This document shows positions 8,527 through 16,853 of a stretch of DNA of 64,000 nt, in pieces (the first letter of the stretch is position 1; each line of letters starts with the position of its first letter). The position numbers were made by a program, and so were the translations under genes. Source of the stretch: Pseudoflavonifractor gallinarum (GTDB lineage: Bacteria; Bacillota; Clostridia; Oscillospirales; Oscillospiraceae). Under the pieces are notes generated by a model. The model searched no databases, was not told the DNA's origin, and saw only the letters and a program-made list of their open reading frames with translations. The stretch covers positions 32,623 to 96,622 of the forward strand of contig NZ_JADCKF010000013.1 of assembly GCF_014982855.1 (NCBI RefSeq), given 5' to 3'.

Positions 8527-11500
8527 TTAGGCAATGGGGGCTACGCCCAAGGTCATCTCTTCCAGTACTTCCAGCACCATGCGCACTGTGTCCAGAGAGG
8601 TAAAGATGGTGGCACCATTTTCCACCGCACAACGGCGGATGAGGGTGCCGTCCTGGTAATGCTCCCCGGAGAGGATTGCGCGGGTATTGACCACACAGTT
8701 GATCCGTCCGCTGCGCAGATCCTGGAGGATCTGGTCATCGCCCTCGCAGATCTTACCGTAGACTCGGGTACGCAGACCGCGCTGCCGCAGGTATTGGGCG
8801 GTGGCCTGGGTGGCACAGAGACTGTACCCCAGCCGATAAAAGCGCTCGGCTAGAGGGAATGCTTCGGCCTTGTCCTCGTCCGCCACGGTGAAGAGAATGG
8901 TGCCGTGGTCGGCTACCCGCACCCCTGAGGCCTGGAGCGCCTTGTACATGGCGCGGGTCAGACTGGGATCGTACCCAATGGCCTCGCCAGTGGACTTCAT
9001 CTCGGGGGAGAGATAGGCATCCAGTCCGCTGAGTTTGGAGAAGGAGAAGGCGGGGGCCTTCACATACCAGCAGGCGGGACGGACAGGGGGGCGGTCGGCA
9101 TAGCCCTGTTCCTTGAGCGAGATGCCCAGCATGACCCGGGTGGCGATGTCGGCTAGCGGCAGGCCGGTAGCCTTGGAGAGGAAGGGGACCGTGCGGGAGG
9201 AGCGAGGGTTGACCTCGATGATGTAGACCCGGTCCTCTTTGTCCACAATAAACTGGATGTTGTAGAGGCCCTTGATGCCGATGCCGGGGCCCAGCTGGCG
9301 GGTATAGGCCTCGATCTGCTCCAGTGCCTTCGGAGAGACTGAGAAGGTGGGGAACACGCTGATCGAATCTCCAGAGTGAATACCCGTCCGCTCCACCAGT
9401 TCCATGACACCGGGGAGGAAGACGTCGGTGCCGTCGCAGATGGCGTCTACCTCCAGCTCCTTGCCGGTGATATACTGGTCCACCAGCACGGGCTGGTCCT
9501 CATTGACGGCGACCGCGGTGCGCAGGTAAGTGCGCAGGTCCTCCGGTTTGGAGACAATCTGCATGGCCCGGCCGCCCAGCACATAGCTGGGACGCACCAG
9601 GATGGGATAACCGATCTCGGCGGCGGCCTGCTCCCCGGCCTCCACACTGGTGACGGCCACACCCTTGGGCTGAGGAATGCCGAGGGAGGAGAGTACCCGC
9701 TCAAAGGCGTCTCGGTTTTCGGCCCGCTCGATGGCTTCACAGTCGGTGCCGATGAGGGGCACCCCGCGCCGGGCCAGAGGCTCGGCCAGATTGACGGCAG
9801 TCTGTCCGCCCAGACAGGCCACGACGCCCAAGGGCTGTTCCAGCTCCACCACATTCATCACATCCTCCGGTGTGAGGGGCTCAAAGTAGAGCTTGTCGCT
9901 GGTGGTATAGTCGGTGGAGACCGTTTCGGGATTGTTATTCAGAAGAATGGCCTCATAGCCGTGGGCGCGGATGGTCTGGACCGCGTGGACAGTGGAGTAG
10001 TCAAACTCAATACCCTGCCCGATCCGGATGGGACCGGAGCCCAGGACCAGGATCTTGGGCCGGTCACTGACCCGGGACTCGTTCTCTGCCTCATAGGTGG
10101 AGTAGAAGTAGGGAATGTAGCTGTCGAACTCGCTGGCACAGCTGTCGATCATCTTGTAGACCGGCAGGATGCCCTGCTCCTTCCGCAGGGCGCGGAGGGC
10201 GTCCTCTTCCATCCCCCAGGCCCGGGCGATCCAGGCATCGGAGAATCCAGCGCGCTTGGCCCGGAGGAGGACACCGGGGTCGCGGGGAGCGGCAGAGAGG
10301 GCCTGCTCCAGGGCTACGATGTTCCCCAGTTTATCCAGGAAAAAGGGGTCAATCTGGGTCCGGGCTGCAATGAGCCCGGGGTCCATGCCCAGGCGCAGCA
10401 GCTGAGCCACAGCATAGATCCGGTCGTCGGTGCCCAGAGTGATGTAGGAGAGAAGCTCCTCACCGGTCATGGGGTCAAACTTGGGCAGGTGGAGGTGGCA
10501 GGCGCCGATCTCCAGAGAGCGTACCGCTTTGAGCAGGCTCTCCTCCACGGTGCGGCCCACGCTCATGACCTCGCCGGTCGCCTTCATCTGGGTGCCCAGG
10601 CGGTTGGAGGCGTCGGTAAACTTGTCAAAGGGGAAGCGGGGCATCTTGGTCACCACATAGTCCAGGGCGGGTTCAAAGCAGGCGGGCGTATTGGCCAGCT
10701 GGATCTCGTCCAGGTGCAGGCCCACGGCGATCTTGGCCGAGACCCGGGCAATGGGATAGCCGCTGGCCTTGGAGGCCAGGGCCGAGGAGCGGGAGACCCG
10801 GGGATTGACTTCAATGACATAGTAGCGGAAGGACTGGGGGTCCAGGGCAAACTGGACATTGCATCCGCCCTCGATGCGCAGGGCGCGGATGAGCCGCAGG
10901 GCGCTGTCCCGCAGGAGATGATATTCCTTGTTGGTCAGAGTCTGGCTGGGCGCCACCACGATGGAGTCGCCGGTGTGGATGCCCACGGGGTCCAGATTCT
11001 CCATGTTGCAGATGGTGATGGCGGTATCGTTGGCATCCCGGATGACCTCGTATTCGATCTCTTTATAGCCCTTGATGCTTTTTTCCACCAGAACCTGTCC
11101 CACGGGGGAGAGCGCCAGGGCGTTGACCAGCAGGTCAGCACACTGCTGGGGATCGTCAGCAAAACCGCCGCCGGTGCCGCCCAGGGTGAAGGCGGGGCGC
11201 AGGACCACCGGATAGCCAATGGAATCCGCCGCGGCAAGTCCCTCCTCCACACTGTGGACGGTCTCGGAGGGGAGGACGGGCTCTCCCAGAGACTGGCACA
11301 GGGCCTTGAATTCCTCCCGGTCCTCCGCCCGGCGGATGCTCTCCCGGCTGGTGCCCAGCAGCTCCACGCCGCACTCCTCTAGCACGCCCAGGTCGGACAG
11401 CTCCATGGCCAGGTTGAGGCCGGTCTGCCCGCCGATGCCGGGGACCAGGGCGTCGGGGCGCTCCCGCCGGAGGATCCGGGCCACATATTCCGCGGTGAGA

Positions 11501-11703
11501 GGCTCCATATAGACCTTATCGGCCATGGCCGGGTCCGTCATAATGGTGGCCGGGTTGGAGTTGACCAGCAGGACCTCATACCCCTCCTCCCGCAGGGCCA
11601 GGCAGGCCTGTGTGCCCGCATAGTCAAATTCGGCGGCCTGGCCGATGACGATGGGGCCGGAGCCGATGACCATGATCTTGTGAATGTCGGTACGCTTAGG
11701 CAT
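8527..11703 (-). CDS. carB: Carbamoyl-phosphate synthase, large subunit
   Basis: 1058 residues, the usual length. It makes carbamoyl phosphate from bicarbonate, two ATP and ammonia channelled from CarA, feeding pyrimidines and arginine. The order is standard: first ATP-grasp half (1-400, MVIGSGPIVIGQAAEFDYAG), oligomerisation domain (400-550), second ATP-grasp half (550-935, ILVLGSGPIRIGQGIEFDYS) and the MGS-like allosteric domain at the end. The ATG overlaps the carA stop (ATGCCTAA), so translation is coupled. Confidence 0.98.
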   Translation of the reverse strand: MPKRTDIHKIMVIGSGPIVIGQAAEFDYAGTQACLALREEGYEVLLVNSNPATIMTDPAMADKVYMEPLTAEYVARILRRERPDALVPGIGGQTGLNLAMELSDLGVLEECGVELLGTSRESIRRAEDREEFKALCQSLGEPVLPSETVHSVEEGLAAADSIGYPVVLRPAFTLGGTGGGFADDPQQCADLLVNALALSPVGQVLVEKSIKGYKEIEYEVIRDANDTAITICNMENLDPVGIHTGDSIVVAPSQTLTNKEYHLLRDSALRLIRALRIEGGCNVQFALDPQSFRYYVIEVNPRVSRSSALASKASGYPIARVSAKIAVGLHLDEIQLANTPACFEPALDYVVTKMPRFPFDKFTDASNRLGTQMKATGEVMSVGRTVEESLLKAVRSLEIGACHLHLPKFDPMTGEELLSYITLGTDDRIYAVAQLLRLGMDPGLIAARTQIDPFFLDKLGNIVALEQALSAAPRDPGVLLRAKRAGFSDAWIARAWGMEEDALRALRKEQGILPVYKMIDSCASEFDSYIPYFYSTYEAENESRVSDRPKILVLGSGPIRIGQGIEFDYSTVHAVQTIRAHGYEAILLNNNPETVSTDYTTSDKLYFEPLTPEDVMNVVELEQPLGVVACLGGQTAVNLAEPLARRGVPLIGTDCEAIERAENRDAFERVLSSLGIPQPKGVAVTSVEAGEQAAAEIGYPILVRPSYVLGGRAMQIVSKPEDLRTYLRTAVAVNEDQPVLVDQYITGKELEVDAICDGTDVFLPGVMELVERTGIHSGDSISVFPTFSVSPKALEQIEAYTRQLGPGIGIKGLYNIQFIVDKEDRVYIIEVNPRSSRTVPFLSKATGLPLADIATRVMLGISLKEQGYADRPPVRPACWYVKAPAFSFSKLSGLDAYLSPEMKSTGEAIGYDPSLTRAMYKALQASGVRVADHGTILFTVADEDKAEAFPLAERFYRLGYSLCATQATAQYLRQRGLRTRVYGKICEGDDQILQDLRSGRINCVVNTRAILSGEHYQDGTLIRRCAVENGATIFTSLDTVRMVLEVLEEMTLGVAPIA

Positions 11704-12790
11704 GGGTCTTGTCCTCCTTCATGAGCTCGATAAACTGGTCAAACAGGTAGCCGCTGTCCTGGGGACCGGGGGCACTCTCCGGGTGGTACTGAACGCTGAA
11801 GATTCGTTCTTCGGGGCAGGCCACGCCCTCCACCGTGCCGTCCAACAGGTTGGTGTGGGTGGGGATGAGACCGGTGCCCGCCAGCGAGTCGGCATCCACC
11901 GCATAGCTGTGATTCTGGCTGGTGATCTCGATCTTGCCGTCGGAGAGTCGGAGGACGGGGTGATTACCGCCGCGGTGGCCAAATTTGAGCTTATAGGTAC
12001 GTCCGCCGAAGGCCAGGGAGATGAGCTGATGTCCCAGACAGATGCCAAAAATGGGCCAGCGCCCCCGGATGGCGCGGATGAGCTCGATCACGGGCCCCAC
12101 ATCCTCCGGGTCACCTGGGCCGTTGGAGAAGAAGACCCCATCGGGCTGGTAGAGGGCAATCTCCTCCGCGGTGGTGTTCCAGGGCACTACGGTCACGTTG
12201 CAGCCCCGGCGGTTCAGGCTGCGGATGATATTGAGCTTGATGCCGCAGTCCACCGCCACCACATGAAAGCGGTGGTCGGCGGTGCGGGCATACCAGCGCT
12301 TTTTACAGCTCACCCGGGAGACGGCGTCCCGTGGTACCGGAGTGGCGCGCAGGCGGGCCAGGGCGGCCTCCCGGGGGACGTCGGCCCCGGTGAGAATGGC
12401 CCGTCGGCTGCCGTGGGCACGGATGGAGCGGGTGAGCTGCCGGGTATCCACGCCCCAGAGCCCGGGAATGCCGTTCTCCTCCAAAATCTCCGAGAGGGTC
12501 TTGGTGTAGCGGAAATTGCTGGGGCGGTCGTTGTATTCCCGGACCACCAGTGCGCCGATGGTGGGAAAACGGGTCTCAAAATCCTCGTCGGTGATACCGT
12601 AATTTCCGATCAGGGGATAGGTCATCACCACCATCTGGTCGGTATAGGAGGGATCGGATACGATCTCCTGATATCCCACCATGGAGGTGTTGAAGACCAG
12701 CTCGCACACCCGGTCGGCGGGATAGCCGAATCCGTGGCCGTAATACTCGCTGCCGTCCTCCAGGACCAGCTTTCGTTCCAGTGTTTGCAT
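11696..12790 (-). CDS. carA: Carbamoyl-phosphate synthase, small (glutaminase) subunit
   Basis: 364 residues from the ATG at 12790, chosen because AAAGGA lies eight bases upstream and the protein then starts MQTLERKLVLEDG as in the family. A longer frame would run back through the attenuator hairpin. The C-terminal class I amidotransferase domain has GICLGHQL (nucleophile Cys) and HPES (catalytic His/Glu). It releases ammonia from glutamine for CarB. Expression appears to be controlled by the leader attenuator described below. Confidence 0.97.
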   Translation of the reverse strand: MQTLERKLVLEDGSEYYGHGFGYPADRVCELVFNTSMVGYQEIVSDPSYTDQMVVMTYPLIGNYGITDEDFETRFPTIGALVVREYNDRPSNFRYTKTLSEILEENGIPGLWGVDTRQLTRSIRAHGSRRAILTGADVPREAALARLRATPVPRDAVSRVSCKKRWYARTADHRFHVVAVDCGIKLNIIRSLNRRGCNVTVVPWNTTAEEIALYQPDGVFFSNGPGDPEDVGPVIELIRAIRGRWPIFGICLGHQLISLAFGGRTYKLKFGHRGGNHPVLRLSDGKIEITSQNHSYAVDADSLAGTGLIPTHTNLLDGTVEGVACPEERIFSVQYHPESAPGPQDSGYLFDQFIELMKEDKTHA

Positions 12791-12821
12791 GGGTGTCATC
12801 CTTTCTCTCAGAGGCGTGGGC

Positions 12822-12857
12822 AAAAAAAGGACGGTGGGCAAATATGCCACACCGTCC
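12822..12857 (-). terminator. carAB leader attenuator (intrinsic terminator)
   Basis: On the minus strand GGACGGTG pairs with CACCGTCC (plus positions 12850-12857 and 12829-12836). An inner GGCA/TGCC helix extends it, with one bulged base, and seven U follow (12822-12828). It lies after the car promoter and only about 30 nt before the carA start, so it must be bypassed for carAB to be transcribed. Confidence 0.93.
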
Positions 12858-12862
12858 AATGC

Positions 12863-12946
12863 CTATAAGACATCATTTTCCAGGAGGAAGAAAGACTGGG
12901 GGAAGAACGCCTTGACCAGATTCATGGTGTTCTTGCTGCTGCCCAT
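12863..12946 (-). CDS. carAB leader peptide (27 aa)
   Basis: ATG at 12946 with a near-perfect ribosome site GGAGGT (12961-12956) nine bases upstream; stop TAG at 12863-12865. Codons 14-22 read FFPQSFFLL, encoded by an almost pure pyrimidine tract. The stop codon is only five bases before the terminator stem, so a ribosome reaching the end would cover the 5' arm and prevent termination. The enterobacterial pyrBI leader has the same design: a U-rich pause tract encoding Phe-Phe-Phe-Pro, and translation coupled to RNA polymerase to sense UTP. It has no arginine-codon run, which argues against arginine attenuation. The ORF is seen directly; the UTP mechanism is inferred. Confidence 0.75.
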   Translation of the reverse strand: MGSSKNTMNLVKAFFPQSFFLLENDVL

Positions 12947-12981
12947 ACTTTGCTCACCTCCGGGAATTTGCATTGTGCGAT

Positions 12982-13010
12982 ATTGTACGGAAAAGAAAGT
13001 ATACTGTCAA
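12982..13010 (-). promoter_or_regulatory. carAB promoter
   Basis: Minus-strand TTGACA (13010-13005), 17-bp spacer, TACAAT (12987-12982). Transcription should start near 12975, just upstream of the leader ribosome site. Confidence 0.9.
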
Positions 13011-13072
13011 GTATAAAGTTTATTCTTTATAGGAGTGAACAAGAAAAGGGCGGGAAACGCCCCGCAGGATGG

Positions 13073-13101
13073 TTGCGGCAGGGCAGCACAGAGGGTATAA
13101 T
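13073..13101 (+). promoter_or_regulatory. Promoter of the aldose epimerase gene
   Basis: TTGCGG (13073-13078), 17-bp spacer, TATAAT (13096-13101), followed by a short AAGGCCG/CGGCCTT hairpin and an AAGGAGG site before the gene. Confidence 0.65.
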
Positions 13102-13156
13102 AAAATGCAAAAAGGCCGCGCTGCTCGGCCTTCTGGAGCAAGGAGGACAGATTGTC

Positions 13157-14026
13157 ATGGAATATGAACTGAGCCGCGACGGCATGACCATCCGGGTGGC
13201 GGAGATGGGGGCCGAGATCCAGTCGTTCACGGCCTGCGGCAGAGAGTGGATGTGGAGCGGGGACCCATCTGTGTGGGGACGGCATGCCCCAGCCTGTTTC
13301 CCCTGGTGCGGGCGGCTGAAGGACGGCTATTTTGAGCAGGACGGCGTGCGCTATGAGAACGGCCCCCACGGTTTTGCCCGGGAGTATCCCCATACCCTGG
13401 TCGGGCAGGATGGGGCGTCCCTCACCTTCCGGCTGGACTGGAATGAGGAGACCTGGAAGCGCTATCCCTGGAAATTCCGGCTGGAGACGGAGTACCGGCT
13501 GGTGGAGGGGGTCCTCTCCTCCACCTATCGGGTCTATAACCTGGATGAGCGGGAGATGCCCTTTCAGGCGGGGTTCCACTATGCCCTCGCCCTCCCGCTG
13601 ACGCCGGGAGGACAGACCGAGGACCACGAGCTGCGCTTTGCCGGCGTGGAGGAGCCCGAGGAGATCCTGACGCTGGAGGGCGGACTGGTCAGCGGACGCC
13701 GTCCCCGTTTTACCGGAATGGACCATGTGAAGCTGGACGACCACCTGTTTGATCAGGACTCCATCTGCCTGTCCGGGCTGCGCACTCCCTGGATCGAGCT
13801 GGCCAGCCGGACTGGGGAGACGGCCATCCGTCTGGGCATGGAGGGCTTCCCCTACGTGCTCTTCTGGTCCAAGCCCGGCCCGATGCGCTTTGTGTGCATT
13901 GAGCCCTGGCATGGTCTGCCGGACGATGCACAGGGGGATCACAATCTCTTCCACCGCCCCGGCATCCGGGTGCTGGGACCGGGGGAATCCTTTACCTGTA
14001 CCCAGACACTGACACCGCAGGGATAA
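13157..14026 (+). CDS. Aldose 1-epimerase family protein (LacX-like)
   Basis: 289 residues. Start at 13157 chosen for the AAGGAGGACAG site; the longer frame from 12950 would cover the divergent car promoter. The protein has the galactose mutarotase-like beta-sandwich pattern: GAEIQSF near the N-terminus, WSGDPSVWGRHAPACFPWCGR and NGPHGFAR around residues 33-80, and a late Glu-rich strand. It probably interconverts anomers of a hexose or a related sugar. It stands alone between the car and dap operons. Confidence 0.8.
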   Translation: MEYELSRDGMTIRVAEMGAEIQSFTACGREWMWSGDPSVWGRHAPACFPWCGRLKDGYFEQDGVRYENGPHGFAREYPHTLVGQDGASLTFRLDWNEETWKRYPWKFRLETEYRLVEGVLSSTYRVYNLDEREMPFQAGFHYALALPLTPGGQTEDHELRFAGVEEPEEILTLEGGLVSGRRPRFTGMDHVKLDDHLFDQDSICLSGLRTPWIELASRTGETAIRLGMEGFPYVLFWSKPGPMRFVCIEPWHGLPDDAQGDHNLFHRPGIRVLGPGESFTCTQTLTPQG

Positions 14027-14029
14027 AAC

Positions 14030-14069
14030 AAAAGGCCGCCGGGATGGAATTCCATCCCGGCGGCCTTTT
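14030..14069. terminator. Bidirectional terminator
   Basis: A perfect 40-bp palindrome starting AAAAGGCCGCC and ending GGCGGCCTTTT, between the converging epimerase and dapH genes. Confidence 0.9.
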
Positions 14070-14082
14070 GTATCCAGTTGGC

Positions 14083-14778
14083 TTAGAGGGTGCGCAGAGC
14101 GTCCTGGAGGGCGGTCTTCTGCGAGGTGCCTGCATCCTTGTGCTCCTTGATGATACGGGCGGGCACACCGGCCACCACGGCTCCGGAGGGAACGTCCTCG
14201 ATGACCACGCTGCCCGCGGCCACGACAGCGCCCTGCCCCACGTGTACCCCCTCAATGAGGACGGCGTTGGCCCCGATGAGGACGTCGTCCTCCACAATGA
14301 CGGGTACTGCACTGGCGGGCTCCACCACGCCGGCCAGTACCGCGCCGGCTCCCACATGGCAGTTGCGGCCCACCGTGGCCCGGCCGCCCAGCACCGCGCC
14401 CATGTCGATCATGGTGCCGGAGCCCACCACGGCGCCGATATTGAGGATGGCGCCCATCATGATGACCGCATTGTCGCCGATCTCCACCTGGTCCCGGATG
14501 ATGGCACCCGGCTCAATGCGGGCATTGATGCCCTTCAGATCCAGCAGGGGAATGGCGGAATTGCGGCAGCTGTTCTCCACCACCAGATCGTCGATGCGCT
14601 CGGCATTGGCGGCCAGGATGGGGCCCAGCTCCTTCCAGTCCCCGAAGATGACTTTGTCCCCGACGCCGAACACCTGGGCCGAGCCGTAGTCGATGGGGGC
14701 TTTTTCCCGGAGGGTGACCTTGACGGGGGTCTTCTTCTCCGCCTGTGCAATATAGTGAATGATTTCCTGTGCGTCCAT
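14083..14778 (-). CDS. dapH: Tetrahydrodipicolinate N-acetyltransferase
   Basis: 231 residues from the ATG at 14778 ([11 protein letters not shown]), with AAGGA seven bases upstream. It transfers acetyl from acetyl-CoA to tetrahydrodipicolinate in the acetylated diaminopimelate/lysine pathway. The C-terminal two thirds are hexapeptide repeats of a left-handed beta-helix ([20 protein letters not shown] and on), preceded by the DapH-type N-domain. It is the last gene of the riboswitch-controlled dapA-dapB-dapH operon. The N-acetyl chemistry is matched by the M20 deacetylase encoded divergently. Confidence 0.95.
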   Translation of the reverse strand: MDAQEIIHYIAQAEKKTPVKVTLREKAPIDYGSAQVFGVGDKVIFGDWKELGPILAANAERIDDLVVENSCRNSAIPLLDLKGINARIEPGAIIRDQVEIGDNAVIMMGAILNIGAVVGSGTMIDMGAVLGGRATVGRNCHVGAGAVLAGVVEPASAVPVIVEDDVLIGANAVLIEGVHVGQGAVVAAGSVVIEDVPSGAVVAGVPARIIKEHKDAGTSQKTALQDALRTL

Positions 14779-14794
14779 GTATGATCCTTCTTTC

Positions 14795-15529
14795 TCAGGG
14801 TTGATGGGGAGTGGGGAAGAGCAGGTCCTCCAGAGCGTAGAAGCCGGGCTCTCTGCTGACAAGGAGCCGTGCGGCCCGGAGGGCCCCGGCGGCAAAAATA
14901 GAGCGGTTGTCGGCCCGATGGCTCAGATGGAGCTCCTCCTGGGGGCCGAAAAAGGAGACCGTATGGGCGCCCGCCACCGTGCCGCCCCGGAGGGCGTGGA
15001 CCCCGATCTCCCGGGGAAAACGGCGGGCGGAGCGCCCCTCCCGGCCGTAGACGGTGGAGTAGGTGTGCCCAGGATCCACCGCCTCCAGCAGAAGTTTGGC
15101 GGTGCCGCTGGGGGCGTCAGCCTTCTGATTGTGGTGGGTCTCCACGATTTCGATGTCAAAAGCGTCTCCAAGCACTTCTGCAGCCTGGGCGGCCAGGCGG
15201 CGAAGGACCGCGATGCCGATGGAGAAGTTGGCGCTGTGCAGTACGGGCGCGTAGTTGCCCAGCTGGCGGAGCAGGTCCATCTGCTGGGGAAGATAGCCGG
15301 TGGTGCCGCTGACCAGGGGAGTGCCGGTACGGCGGACATACCCGGCCACCGCGCACAGACTGTCCGGCGCGGAAAAATCCACGATGACGTCGGCCGGGGG
15401 AGCCGTGCGCTCCAGATCACTCAGGTTGGTGCGGTGGAAGGCGGCCAGAATGGTGAGATCCTCCTCCTGTTCCACCAGGGTGCGGAGCATGGTGCCCATC
15501 CGGCCGGTGCCGACCAGAAGGAGGTTCAT
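14795..15529 (-). CDS. dapB: 4-hydroxy-tetrahydrodipicolinate reductase
   Basis: 244 residues, starting [12 protein letters not shown], a Rossmann GxGxxG-type loop for NAD(P)H. SGTTGY (about residues 90-95), the catalytic [15 protein letters not shown] segment (Lys and the SGTA substrate loop) and the C-terminal dimer domain are all present. It reduces the DapA product to tetrahydrodipicolinate. Its ATG overlaps the dapA stop (ATGA), so the pair is translationally coupled. Confidence 0.96.
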   Translation of the reverse strand: MNLLLVGTGRMGTMLRTLVEQEEDLTILAAFHRTNLSDLERTAPPADVIVDFSAPDSLCAVAGYVRRTGTPLVSGTTGYLPQQMDLLRQLGNYAPVLHSANFSIGIAVLRRLAAQAAEVLGDAFDIEIVETHHNQKADAPSGTAKLLLEAVDPGHTYSTVYGREGRSARRFPREIGVHALRGGTVAGAHTVSFFGPQEELHLSHRADNRSIFAAGALRAARLLVSREPGFYALEDLLFPTPHQP

Positions 15530-16416
15530 GCCAGAACACCTGCCTTTTCCATGGCCTCCCGCAGAGCGGCGCGGGGACCCTCCGACATGGTGGTCAGAGG
15601 CAGCCGGTAGCCGCCCACCTCCATGCCCATGAGGTTGAGGGCCTCCTTCACCGGGACGGGATTGACCTCCAGGAACAGGCCGTTGATGACATCCAGATAG
15701 CGCAGCTGGGTCTCCAGGGCGGCAGCGCGGTCCCCGCGGAGGTAGTTCCACACCATATCGTGGATCTCCCGGGGCAGGATGTTGGCGGCCACCGAGATCA
15801 CGCCGCTGGAACCCAGCGCCATCATGGGCAGGACGATGTCGTCGTTGCCGGAATACATGAGAAAATCATCCGAGAGATAGCGGGCGATCTTGGTGGCATA
15901 GCTCAGGCTGCCCGAGGCCTCCTTGATGCCCACGATGTTGGGGTGGACCGACAGGCGGCGCACCACGTTTTCCGAGATGGAGCAGCCGGTCCGTCCGGGC
16001 ACATTGTAGAGAATACAGGGGATGTGGACTGCGTCGGCCACCGTCTTGAAGTGGAGGTACATGCCCTCCTCGTTGGTCTTGTTGTAGTAGGGGGTGATGA
16101 GGAGCAGACCGTCCACCCCCAGACGCTCAAAGCTCAGGCTCTTTTCCACCATGGTCTCGGTGCAGTTGGAGCCGCTGCCCGCGATGACCGGGACACGGCC
16201 GGCCACCCGCTCGACAGTGTAGGCGCAGACCGCGTCGTCCTCCTCGTGGGTCATGGTGGAGGACTCGCCAGTGGTGCCCAGAATGAGGATGGCATCGGTC
16301 TGGTTGGCCAGATGGAAGTCGATCAGCTCCCCCAGCTTTTCAAAATTGACCGATCCATCGGGGTGGAAGGGGGTGATCAGGGCAACGATGGAACCTTGGA
16401 TGTGTCTGGCGTTCAT
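15526..16416 (-). CDS. dapA: 4-hydroxy-tetrahydrodipicolinate synthase
   Basis: 296 residues from the ATG at 16416, with AAAGGAG eight bases upstream. It condenses pyruvate with aspartate semialdehyde, the committed step to diaminopimelate and lysine. The TIM-barrel signatures are present: GTTGES, the Tyr of LLITPYYNK, YNVPGRTG, and the Schiff-base lysine in VGIKEASG. It is the first gene after the lysine riboswitch, so high lysine should shut the operon down. Confidence 0.97.
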   Translation of the reverse strand: MNARHIQGSIVALITPFHPDGSVNFEKLGELIDFHLANQTDAILILGTTGESSTMTHEEDDAVCAYTVERVAGRVPVIAGSGSNCTETMVEKSLSFERLGVDGLLLITPYYNKTNEEGMYLHFKTVADAVHIPCILYNVPGRTGCSISENVVRRLSVHPNIVGIKEASGSLSYATKIARYLSDDFLMYSGNDDIVLPMMALGSSGVISVAANILPREIHDMVWNYLRGDRAAALETQLRYLDVINGLFLEVNPVPVKEALNLMGMEVGGYRLPLTTMSEGPRAALREAMEKAGVLA

Positions 16417-16482
16417 GTGAAAGACTCCTTTCTCGAATGGCGGACAGATGCCGCGATGCGGACAGAGGAGCGGACACAAAAC

Positions 16483-16516
16483 AAAAAACGCCAGTAGGGC
16501 TATGCCTTACTGACGG
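16483..16516 (-). terminator. Terminator of the lysine riboswitch
   Basis: Minus-strand hairpin over 16489-16516 with 12 pairs and one mismatch, followed by six U (16488-16483). Its 5' arm contains CAGTAAGG. That segment can instead pair with CTATCCTTACTG at the 3' edge of the aptamer, giving a clear antiterminator that competes with both aptamer helix P1 and the terminator. Confidence 0.9.
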
Positions 16517-16556
16517 CCCAGGCTCTCCGGTGCATTTGGGGAGAAACCTGCAGTAA

Positions 16557-16717
16557 GGATAGCACTCCCGCGGGTCATCCCCGCAGACAGTGCCGCAGAT
16601 CTTCTCCACGGCCCCACCCGGCCGCCGTGCCCGGCGTCCGAATTCGGCAGGTTCGCCTCCGCCCGGGATCGCTGTCTGCCGACTCCCCCGGGGTATTCTC
16701 ACCTGCGCCTCTATCCT
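16557..16717 (-). promoter_or_regulatory. Lysine riboswitch (L box)
   Basis: The minus-strand leader carries L-box landmarks in order: GGATAGAGGCGC at the 5' edge (16717 downwards), GCCGAA (16648-16643), and the closing GAGTGCTATCC ending at 16557. P1 is GGATAG with CTATCC. With lysine bound P1 holds the 3' strand, freeing the terminator: an OFF switch. It sits between the dap promoter and dapA, the expected target. Confidence 0.92.
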
Positions 16718-16728
16718 GAGTTTGGCCT

Positions 16729-16757
16729 ATTTTAGCACGGCGCTGCTTTAGTGTCAA
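16729..16757 (-). promoter_or_regulatory. dap operon promoter
   Basis: Minus-strand TTGACA (16757-16752), 17-bp spacer, TAAAAT (16734-16729), immediately upstream of the L box. Confidence 0.9.
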
Positions 16758-16780
16758 GAAGTTTTTTCTGCGAATTTCAC

Positions 16781-16809
16781 TTGCACCCGGCGTCCTGGGA
16801 CCGTATAAT
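16781..16809 (+). promoter_or_regulatory. Promoter of the M20 deacetylase gene
   Basis: TTGCAC (16781-16786), 17-bp spacer, TATAAT (16804-16809). It is divergent from the dap promoter. Confidence 0.85.
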
Positions 16810-16853
16810 AGCGGACAAAGAAACCGCGTCTGCGGGGAAATGAGGGATGTAAC

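Noticed and set aside
12945..12970. Possible PyrR binding loop in the carAB leader
   Set aside because: AATTCCCGGAGGTGA partly matches the PyrR loop consensus, but three invariant positions differ and the match is explained by the leader ribosome site.
12950..13156. N-terminal extension of the aldose epimerase
   Set aside because: It would translate through the divergent car promoter; the ribosome site at 13141 supports the shorter start.
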